Positions 9,828-16,709 of a DNA stretch of 64,000 bases are shown piece after piece (the stretch's first letter is position 1; each line of letters starts with the position of its first letter). The notes beneath the pieces were generated by a model. It was given only the letters and a program-made list of their open reading frames with translations. It was not told the DNA's origin and did not search any database. This DNA comes from Cyclobacteriaceae bacterium (GTDB taxonomy: Bacteria; Bacteroidota; Bacteroidia; Cytophagales; Cyclobacteriaceae). The stretch covers positions 62,001-126,000 of the forward strand of contig JAFIEV010000071.1 in assembly GCA_020832305.1 (NCBI GenBank). The letters run 5' to 3'. Both the position numbers and the translations under genes were made by a program.

Positions 9828-10499
9828 TTACTTTCCGCTTTGTGCTTCTGCTTCAGCTTTCATTTTTTCATTGGCAGTAATCAGAAATTCTACCCGGCGG
9901 TTTTGGGTACGGCCATCAGCTGTTTTATTGTCGTACTTTGGAAGAGTTTCGCCAAAACCTTTGGTTGTGATACGCCTGATAACAACGCCTTCGTTTCTCA
10001 GGTAGCTCGATACAGCTGTCGCTCTTCTCTCTGATAATGATTGATTATAAACTTCGCTGCCTTTGCTGTCTGTGTGGCCCTGTACTTCAATGTCTGTATC
10101 GGCATAACTATTCAATACAAGCACCAACTTATCAAGGCTTGATTTTGATTCATCAGATAGTGCTGACTGATCAAATCCAAACAGCACATTACTGTTGAAT
10201 TCTACAACAATGCCTTCCCCTACTCTTTCCACATTGGCGTCGGGAACGGTTTTTTTAATTTCCTCAGCCTGCTTATCCATCTGATTGCCTATTATCGCTC
10301 CGGTTGCTCCACCTACAGTAGCTCCAATAATGGCACCGAGAGCAGTATTACCGGCAGCCCTTCCTATCACGGCTCCGGTAGCTCCGCCAGCAGCTGTACC
10401 TACTACAGCCCCTTTTTGGGTTCTGTTCCATGATGCACAGCCAACCAAAAACATTGCCATGCTCAGAACCACGTACATACTTATTACCAATTTTTTCAT
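9828..10499 (-). CDS. OmpA-family lipoprotein with glycine-zipper domain
   Basis: Lipoprotein of 223 residues: signal ending MFLVGC (Cys about 21), then a glycine-zipper region (about 30-75, repeated GxxxG runs such as GAVVGTAAGGATGAVIG) that can insert in or span a membrane. The C-terminal OmpA domain (about 95-210) has the peptidoglycan-binding pattern in VQGHTDSKGS and LSERRATAVSSYL, and NRRVEFLI near its end. It would anchor the outer membrane to the cell wall. Relatives of this build (YiaD-like) often respond to envelope stress. It is followed on the same strand by the PorT-like barrel after 141 bp. Confidence 0.93.
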   Translation of the reverse strand: MKKLVISMYVVLSMAMFLVGCASWNRTQKGAVVGTAAGGATGAVIGRAAGNTALGAIIGATVGGATGAIIGNQMDKQAEEIKKTVPDANVERVGEGIVVEFNSNVLFGFDQSALSDESKSSLDKLVLVLNSYADTDIEVQGHTDSKGSEVYNQSLSERRATAVSSYLRNEGVVIRRITTKGFGETLPKYDNKTADGRTQNRRVEFLITANEKMKAEAEAQSGK

Positions 10500-10941
10500 A
10501 ATAATTACTTTAAATTGTCTGTGTTTGATATTTTGTTAAAAAATATTTGTTCACAAAATTATCCTTCATAACCTAAATAATATTATATATTTTATAATTT
10601 ACATTACATATTTCACATATTCAATTATAAATTTTTATATAAAAATACTATTTGGCATTTCTTTTACAAATGACACTTCTCCTTAATCAGCCGGCCTTTA
10701 TTAATAATCTGCCTGAGGCTATCCAATCCTTATAAGCCTTTCTTTTAGACATATGCGTTTCCAGCCAATTGAGACTACAAAGTATATTCTGAGTTTATTT
10801 CAATTTATGAGTAAATTTTGTACCTTAGCATAATTCATTGTATGATCTGCTCTATAAAACTTTAGTTACATGAGGAATACAATGCTTTTGAAACCAACCT
10901 TCCTCCAGTGCATTGACCTGGTTTAATTTAGCCTTGTATCT
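10500..10941. other. AT-rich intergenic region between divergent genes
   Basis: The 442-bp gap separates the leftward OmpA lipoprotein gene from the rightward AraC-type gene and must hold both promoters. On the minus strand TAATTTTG (about 10554-10561) matches the Bacteroidota -7 box, but no clear TTTG lies about 20 bp upstream. On the plus strand TAAATTTTG (near 10812) is a looser match. The segment 10560-10660 is very rich in A and T. I see no gene or RNA in it. Confidence 0.4.
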
Positions 10942-11502
10942 ATGAGAATTTTCATCAAACATATGGTAAGCCTTCGATGCAAATTGAAGGTAAAGGAAGA
11001 GCTTAATAAACTGGGAATAGATTATTTATCGATCGATCTTGGAGTGGTAGAGCTTACCGAAAACATTTCGCCCGAACAACATGACCTGTTAAAAAAGACC
11101 TTGCTTTGCTCAGGATTAGAGTTAATGGAGGATAAAAAAGCTATTTTGGTTGAAAGGGTAAAAAACATCATAACCAAAATGATACATGAATCTGATGAGC
11201 TGCCCAACATCAATTTTTCTGATTACCTGAGTGAACAACTTGATTATGATTACACCTATTTATCCAATATTTTTACTGAAGTAAAAGGCATTACCATACA
11301 ACAGTATATTATCAATAATAAAATTGAAAGAGTAAAAGAACTGTTATTGTATGATGAAATGAACCTGACTGAGATTTCCTACCTGCTGCATTATAGCAGC
11401 GTTGCACACCTTTCCAATCAGTTTAGAAAAGTAACCGGCCTCACCCCTTCTTTTTACAAGCAACTTAAGCTCCAACGGAAAGAGAATTTAGAGAACCTGT
11501 GA
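10942..11502 (+). CDS. AraC-family transcriptional regulator with HMA-like N-terminal domain
   Basis: Regulator of 186 residues. The C-terminal half (about 85-180) is an AraC double helix-turn-helix: the first helix pair lies around YDYTYLSNIFTEVKG, and the second ends in LTEISYLLHYSSVAHLSNQF with RKVTGLTPS after it. The first 60 residues look like a small ferredoxin-like fold of the heavy-metal-associated type. In relatives that I recall, the N-terminal motif is MVCxRC; here it reads MVSLRC, so one of the two Cys is Ser. Metal binding is therefore doubtful. It precedes a run of small membrane-protein genes and may control them. Confidence 0.85.
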   Translation: MRIFIKHMVSLRCKLKVKEELNKLGIDYLSIDLGVVELTENISPEQHDLLKKTLLCSGLELMEDKKAILVERVKNIITKMIHESDELPNINFSDYLSEQLDYDYTYLSNIFTEVKGITIQQYIINNKIERVKELLLYDEMNLTEISYLLHYSSVAHLSNQFRKVTGLTPSFYKQLKLQRKENLENL

Positions 11503-11541
11503 TTTATGTAATACTTTGCAACCAGGTTGTAATACACCATT

Positions 11542-11587
11542 TTCAGGTGTGGGCTAAATTGCAATGTAATAAATCTTTACACCTGAA
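11542..11587. promoter_or_regulatory. Inverted repeat upstream of a small exported-protein gene
   Basis: TTCAGGTGT (11542-11550) and ACACCTGAA (11579-11587) are perfect 9-base complements separated by 28 bases; another ACACC lies at 11534. The repeat is 35 bp before the ATG at 11623 and just after the AraC-type gene. It may be an operator of that regulator or a hairpin ending its transcript. There is no T tract, which argues against a simple terminator. Confidence 0.35.
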
Positions 11588-11622
11588 CCCGCCAGTTGCG
11601 AGAAACAATAATTAGTATTAGC

Positions 11623-12045
11623 ATGAAAAACACACCCCATTTATTAGCTATGGCAGCAATTGTATTGGTGTTTAGCACACTACAATCTATGGCAGAAAAC
11701 AATTCAGATTTGACTTTAAATGAACCAACAAAGTCTGACCTGGACATGGTACATCCTGCGGATTTTGATGGTGAAATTATTGCCGAAGATGATAAGGTTT
11801 TAGTTACATCTGATAAAGCAGAGGAAATAGCGTATACGAATGCTCTACTTAACAGGATCTATGAAATAAAAGAAATGGATAAATCTGTTATGAGCTCTCA
11901 GGAAAGGAAGGAATTAAAGAAAGAAGTTCGCGACATTCAAAAAGAACTTCGTGAAGTACAAAAAGTACAAAGAAATTCAGGCGGTATATTTATCTCCGTT
12001 GGAGCTGCCATCCTAATTGTTTTACTACTTATACTTTTACTCTAA
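11623..12045 (+). CDS. Small exported protein with coiled coil and C-terminal membrane anchor
   Basis: I do not recognise a family. From the ATG at 11623 the product is 140 residues; a frame from 11596 adds nine residues before the signal. A signal peptide (about 1-24, ending SMA) is followed by an acidic low-complexity part. A charged helix then follows (SQERKELKKEVRDIQKELRE, about 91-110), probably a coiled coil, and a very hydrophobic C-terminal segment (last 20 residues, LIVLLLILLL). The build suggests a periplasmic protein tethered to the inner membrane by its tail. The next gene starts 11 bp after its stop, so they are likely co-transcribed. Confidence 0.7.
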   Translation: MKNTPHLLAMAAIVLVFSTLQSMAENNSDLTLNEPTKSDLDMVHPADFDGEIIAEDDKVLVTSDKAEEIAYTNALLNRIYEIKEMDKSVMSSQERKELKKEVRDIQKELREVQKVQRNSGGIFISVGAAILIVLLLILLL

Positions 12046-12056
12046 AAAGTATTGAA

Positions 12057-12266
12057 ATGAAAAAAACAGGCTTGATTATACTTGTGATAGGCATTCTTAT
12101 TACAATTTTCACCGGATTTAATTATATCACCAAAGAAAAAGTGGTTGATATAGGCGAAATTCAGATTACCCGAGACAAAAAACACAGTGTTGGCTGGTCT
12201 CCGCTTATTGGTGTGGCAGTAATGGCTGTGGGTGGCGGTATTATGCTTTTTGGCATGAAAAAATAA
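12057..12266 (+). CDS. Small two-helix membrane protein
   Basis: A 69-residue protein with two membrane helices (about 4-22 and 47-65) and a short polar loop (ITKEKVVDIGEIQITRDKKH). Proteins of this build are common in Bacteroidota and are usually annotated only as hypothetical membrane proteins; the second helix ends with a GGGIMLFGMKK tail. It begins 11 bp after the preceding gene. Function unknown; the company of other small membrane proteins and stress-type genes hints at a membrane-stress role. Confidence 0.75.
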   Translation: MKKTGLIILVIGILITIFTGFNYITKEKVVDIGEIQITRDKKHSVGWSPLIGVAVMAVGGGIMLFGMKK

Positions 12267-12343
12267 GCCTGATACTAAAATTTTGAATCCTCGGTAAAGC
12301 AAGCTATTTCGAAAATATCATAGCATTAAAAAAATTAACTTTA

Positions 12344-12379
12344 TCGGATTAAGTTAACACAATAAAATGGTTAATCCGA
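12344..12379. promoter_or_regulatory. Inverted repeat between two small membrane-protein genes
   Basis: TCGGATTAA (12344-12352) and TTAATCCGA (12371-12379) are perfect 9-base complements with an 18-base spacer. It lies 78 bp after one small gene and 43 bp before the next. Lack of a T run makes a terminator unlikely; an operator or mRNA hairpin is possible. Confidence 0.35.
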
Positions 12380-12421
12380 AGAACTATAACTAATATTAAA
12401 ATAATCATTAAAACCAAAATC

Positions 12422-12577
12422 ATGGGAAATTTACTTTATTTCATTGCCGTAATATTAATAATTGCATGGGCAATTGGCTTTGTCGGATACAGCGCCGGCG
12501 GTCTGATACATTTACTCCTGGTCATTGCAGTTGTTGCAATAATTATCAGGCTTCTCCAGGGAAGAAAAGTATTTTGA
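12422..12577 (+). CDS. lmo0937-family small membrane protein
   Basis: A 51-residue gene, easily missed because of its size. The product MGNLLYFIAVILIIAWAIGF... has two membrane helices (about 3-20 and 28-44) separated by a short GYSAGG turn and ends RLLQGRKVF. The pattern, including the W-x-x-G-F and G-G-x-I-H-x-L-L segment, is that of the lmo0937 family (DUF5670). These proteins are widespread and uncharacterised; they often sit near stress genes. A gap of 58 bp separates it from the next gene on the same strand. Confidence 0.85.
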   Translation: MGNLLYFIAVILIIAWAIGFVGYSAGGLIHLLLVIAVVAIIIRLLQGRKVF

Positions 12578-12635
12578 TAAATATGTGAAATTACTGAATT
12601 CAGGCCTGGCATTATGGCTATAAACAAACTTCTAA

Positions 12636-13748
12636 GTGAATATTTCATTTCAAAAAATGTTTTATGCTATAGCGACTACATTTGCCCTATTTGCAATTTG
12701 TGTAGTTGCCAGGTCAATTCTTATTCCCATCAGTTTTGCATTGCTCAATTCATTTATTCTATTGCCATTGGCCAAAAGGTTTGAAAAATGGGGTGTAAAT
12801 GGTATGTTATCTGCTCTATTTGCTATCCTGGCATCATTAATTCTTTTAGGAGGTGGAATCTACCTTTTTTCAGCCCAGATTATCTCTATATCGCGTGAGT
12901 TTTCACACTTTCAGGAAAAAATAATCAAGATCTTTGCAGAAGCAACCACCTGGTTAAATGGCAACATGCGCATTATACCAAACCTGGAAAAAGGCGAGTT
13001 AATGGAGCAGTTAAAAAACTGGATAAATAATTCCTCCGGTTCACTTGTAAAACAAACTTTCAGTGGTTCGGCGGGCTTTGTGGCCGGTCTGATTGCCACC
13101 ATCATTTTTACTTTTCTGTTCCTGATTTACCGCGAAGGATTTAAGCATGCTTTCGTGCTTTTCTATCCTGAAGAAAAAAGAGAAGCGGCCATGAAAATGC
13201 TGAAATCCATACAGCTGGTCGGAAAAAAATACCTGACAGGTGTTATCCTGATTGTAATCATCATTGGAATGATTAATAGTATTACACTGCTGATCATTGG
13301 AATTGACTACCCCTTATTTTTTGGCTTTCTGGCTGCTATTTTAGCCATTATACCCTATGTGGGAACTACCATAGGCGCCACCATACCGGTAATGTATGCG
13401 TTTATGACCTATGATTCTATCTGGACTCCCATAGCAGTGGCCATTTCATTTTGGTTTATTCAGGTTGTAGAAAGTAATTACCTGAGTCCGAAAATAGTTG
13501 GTGGCAGCTTAAAAGTAAACGCCCTGGCTGCCATCATCAGCATTATCATAGGTGCATCGGTATGGGGTGTTGCAGGAATGATTCTATTTCTGCCTTTTAC
13601 GGCAATGCTTAAGGTAGTTTGCCAGGAATATGAAGAGTTGAAGCCCATCGCGATGTTCATAGGTGAGCAAAATGTGAAAGAAAAAAGCATTGATATTGAA
13701 GCTCTTAGCAAATGGAAATCGAAATTAAAAAATTGGTTTTTAAACTAG
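12636..13748 (+). CDS. AI-2E-family (PerM-like) membrane transporter
   Basis: Polytopic inner-membrane protein of 370 residues with about eight helices. It has the family pattern: a paired N-terminal hairpin, a soluble middle part (about 90-145), then IAIIPYVGTTIGATIPV-like and SPKIVGGSLKVNALAAIISI segments near the end. Family members have been linked to AI-2 export or to sodium/proton exchange; the substrate cannot be told. The start is uncertain: a GTG at 12636 is used here, and an ATG at 12657 would also keep the first helix. The hybrid kinase starts 6 bp after its stop, so the two are one transcription unit. Confidence 0.88.
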   Translation: MNISFQKMFYAIATTFALFAICVVARSILIPISFALLNSFILLPLAKRFEKWGVNGMLSALFAILASLILLGGGIYLFSAQIISISREFSHFQEKIIKIFAEATTWLNGNMRIIPNLEKGELMEQLKNWINNSSGSLVKQTFSGSAGFVAGLIATIIFTFLFLIYREGFKHAFVLFYPEEKREAAMKMLKSIQLVGKKYLTGVILIVIIIGMINSITLLIIGIDYPLFFGFLAAILAIIPYVGTTIGATIPVMYAFMTYDSIWTPIAVAISFWFIQVVESNYLSPKIVGGSLKVNALAAIISIIIGASVWGVAGMILFLPFTAMLKVVCQEYEELKPIAMFIGEQNVKEKSIDIEALSKWKSKLKNWFLN

Positions 13749-13754
13749 AAATTT

Positions 13755-15485
13755 ATGAACAGGCAAAACGAATCCCCCTCTTCAGATCAGTCCGGGCTCC
13801 GTCAAAAAGCTGAAAATCAGCTGAAAGCTATTAGGTCCAAAATAAATTCCCATACTTCAGAATCTGATATTATAAAAGTGATTCATGAATTACAGGTACA
13901 CCAGCTTGAACTGGAATTACAAAACGAGGAACTTTTGCTGGCTAAAGAAAGGGCAGAACTTGCGGAAAAAAAACACACAGAACTCTATGAAGCGGCACCT
14001 TCGGGATATATAACCCTTTCAAAGCACGGAGACATTTTAGAGCTGAATTACAGCGCAGCCAAATTGCTGAATAAAACCCGTGCTCATCTAATAAATAATA
14101 GATTGGCATTATTCATTTCTGAAGATACCCTGCCTGCTTTCAACCAGTTCATTGACAATATTGTAAAAAGTAATGACAAAGAAAACTGTGAAGTTTCACT
14201 ATTCACAGAAGGCAAATCGCAGATAAACGTAAGAATAGATGGCATATCAGGCAAAGATGGTGAAAGCATTTTACTATCGCTGGTTGATATTACCAAACTC
14301 AGGCAAGCCGAAGAATCGATTCGTCAATTAGAAATTTTCAATGAATCTACAAAGTTCAAGCAAAGCTTTCTTGCGAATATGAGTCATGAAATTCGCACCC
14401 CTCTTACCGGAATTCTGGGTATGATCGACATCCTAAGGCAGACACATCTAAGCGAAGAGCAGAAAGATTATTTTCATACTTTGAAACTTTCAAGTGAAAA
14501 CCTCAAAATGATTATTAATCAGGTTTTAGATTATTCAAAGATAGAAGCAGGGAAAGTAAAACTTAAACCATCGATTTTTGAATTCAATTCTCTCTTTGCA
14601 GAAAACAAGGCATTGTTTATGGGAAGCATAAAAAATGGTGTTGAATTTAGTGCCCAGACAGACATGAACATCCCGGAATATATTTTTGCAGACAAAAAAA
14701 GAATAAGCCAGGTTATTAATAATCTCATTTCTAATGCAATAAAATTTACAAACGAAGGATCTATTCTGATCCATGGCCAATTAGTTTCATCCAGCGATTC
14801 GGGTAAGCAGGTCATGATAAAAATTGCGGTTACTGATACCGGAGTTGGTATCCCTGATGAAATGCAGAAAAAGCTTTTTATCCCTTTTTCACAAATTGAT
14901 GATAAGGATACCAGAAATTATGAAGGTACCGGCTTGGGGTTGTCGATTTGTAAAGAACTGGTATCACTTCTTGATGGAAAAATCGGTGTTGACAGTGTTT
15001 ATCACAAAGGAAGTACTTTCTGGTTTACCTTTCCTGCAAAAGTTTTTGAAAGGCCATTAGAACAAGACCTTACGCCAGAAAAACATATAAATCATTTAAT
15101 TAACAATGAAACGATCCCCAACCCTAAACTTCGCATTCTTTTTGCAGAAGATAAATTGGTTAACCAAAAAGTAATAAGCCTTATTCTTACATCAATGGGG
15201 CATAAGGTCACCCTTGCCAGCAATGGGCAACAAGCACTTGAAATATTCGACCCAGGCTTGTTTGACCTAATTCTTATGGATATACAAATGCCGGTAATGG
15301 ATGGAATTACCGCAACACAGAAGTTAAAAGATAAATTCACAAATATGCCGCCCATAGTAGGGTTAAGCGCAAATGCATTTGAAGGTGATCGTGAAAAATA
15401 CATGAATCTGGGCATGGACGAATACCTTACCAAACCAGTAAGTGAGGGAGATCTGACAAATGTAATATCCCAGCTCCGGGGTTAA
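13755..15485 (+). CDS. Hybrid PAS histidine kinase with receiver domain
   Basis: Soluble hybrid kinase of 576 residues with no membrane segment. In order: charged N-terminal helix (HELQVHQLELELQNEEL), PAS (about 75-180), HisKA with His211 in MSHEIRTPL, HATPase_c with N box NLISNAIKFT, DTGVGIP and GTGLGLSI, and a C-terminal receiver with Asp509 in LILMDIQMP and Lys560 in LTKP. No DNA-binding output is present, so it must pass phosphate to a partner outside this window. Its N-terminal third resembles the PAS-only protein at 8350-8910. It is 6 bp downstream of the AI-2E-type permease gene. Confidence 0.95.
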   Translation: MNRQNESPSSDQSGLRQKAENQLKAIRSKINSHTSESDIIKVIHELQVHQLELELQNEELLLAKERAELAEKKHTELYEAAPSGYITLSKHGDILELNYSAAKLLNKTRAHLINNRLALFISEDTLPAFNQFIDNIVKSNDKENCEVSLFTEGKSQINVRIDGISGKDGESILLSLVDITKLRQAEESIRQLEIFNESTKFKQSFLANMSHEIRTPLTGILGMIDILRQTHLSEEQKDYFHTLKLSSENLKMIINQVLDYSKIEAGKVKLKPSIFEFNSLFAENKALFMGSIKNGVEFSAQTDMNIPEYIFADKKRISQVINNLISNAIKFTNEGSILIHGQLVSSSDSGKQVMIKIAVTDTGVGIPDEMQKKLFIPFSQIDDKDTRNYEGTGLGLSICKELVSLLDGKIGVDSVYHKGSTFWFTFPAKVFERPLEQDLTPEKHINHLINNETIPNPKLRILFAEDKLVNQKVISLILTSMGHKVTLASNGQQALEIFDPGLFDLILMDIQMPVMDGITATQKLKDKFTNMPPIVGLSANAFEGDREKYMNLGMDEYLTKPVSEGDLTNVISQLRG

Positions 15486-15665
15486 AATCTGTTTAGCATT
15501 ATTTTATTGGATGTTTGCCGGAAAGATAAGGCTTTTTCCTAACCCTCCTTCCTAAGGGATTAAACCTGTGAATTGTGTAAATGTATAAGAAAAAGGTGTA
15601 ATGGTTTCAGCCACAAACAAGGCTATTTTTACTATTTAGAATACACAAACTCTTAAACTGATAGC

Positions 15666-16709
15666 ATGATCGACGTCATAAAACATGGAATTTTATTGTC
15701 AAAAACCGACCTTGAATTTGAAAATGAGGGGGTTCTTAATCCCGCAGTAATTCGGGAAGGCGACTCAGTTCACATGTATTACAGAGCAGTAAAAAATGGA
15801 AATAATTCAACACTTGGCTATTGCCGGCTCGATGGTCCATTGACAATTTCTGAAAGATGGGAAAAGCCAATAATGGAAGCCGAGTTCGAATTTGAATCAC
15901 AAGGCGTTGAAGATGCCCGGATTACAAAGATTGATGACCGCTATTATTTGACATATACCGGATACGATGGCATCAATGCGAGAGGGGCTTATGCTACATC
16001 AAAGGATTTAATGCAATTCGAAAAACATGGCACCATTGCTCCTCCAATTACTTATGCCGAGTTTGTATCCATCATAGAATCATCAAAAAAAGTAAATGAG
16101 GAATACTGGTTGAATCAAAAATTTTATTACCAATCAGGAGATATAGAAAAGAAAAAACTGTTGTGGGATAAAAATATAATATTCTTTCCCCGAAAGATTA
16201 ACAATAAATTTGCCTTTTTTCATCGGCTAAGGCCAGGCATTCAACTGGTTACCGTCAATAGTATGGAAGAACTCACCAAAGAATACTGGTTTGAGTATTT
16301 TCACAATTTTCACAAACACATAGTACTTGATCCCCATTATCAACATGAATCGGCATATATAGGTGGAGGATGCCCTCCTATAGAAACGCCTCATGGCTGG
16401 TTGGTCATTTATCATGGTGTAGAAAAAACTGATAAAGGATTGGTTTATTCAGCTTGTGCTGCATTACTGGATTTAAAAAACCCGGTCAGGGAATTGGCAC
16501 GGTTGCCATATGCTTTATTTTCACCTCAATATGAATGGGAATTGTTGGGTGAAGTTAATAATGTAGTCTTTCCTACAGGTACAGCGATTTTCGGAAAAAC
16601 CCTGTTTATATACTACGGAGCAGCAGATTCACACATCGCTACTGCATCTGTGAAACTTACCGACCTGGTTGATGAATTGTTGAATTATACCAGAAAAAAT
16701 GAAAAATAA
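15666..16709 (+). CDS. Glycoside hydrolase family 130 enzyme (beta-mannoside phosphorylase or hydrolase)
   Basis: Cytoplasmic five-bladed beta-propeller enzyme of 347 residues without a signal peptide. Family marks are LNPAVIREGDSVHMYYRA near the N-terminus, the catalytic-acid segment GVEDARIT (about 80-87), FFHRLRPG and GGGCPPIETPHGWLVIYHGV. GH130 enzymes phosphorolyse or hydrolyse beta-1,4- or beta-1,2-mannosides; which of these applies cannot be decided from motifs alone. It is the first gene of a five-gene rightward cluster and overlaps the following glycosyltransferase gene by 11 bp. That position suggests it recycles or trims the product of that transferase. Confidence 0.9.
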   Translation: MIDVIKHGILLSKTDLEFENEGVLNPAVIREGDSVHMYYRAVKNGNNSTLGYCRLDGPLTISERWEKPIMEAEFEFESQGVEDARITKIDDRYYLTYTGYDGINARGAYATSKDLMQFEKHGTIAPPITYAEFVSIIESSKKVNEEYWLNQKFYYQSGDIEKKKLLWDKNIIFFPRKINNKFAFFHRLRPGIQLVTVNSMEELTKEYWFEYFHNFHKHIVLDPHYQHESAYIGGGCPPIETPHGWLVIYHGVEKTDKGLVYSACAALLDLKNPVRELARLPYALFSPQYEWELLGEVNNVVFPTGTAIFGKTLFIYYGAADSHIATASVKLTDLVDELLNYTRKNEK

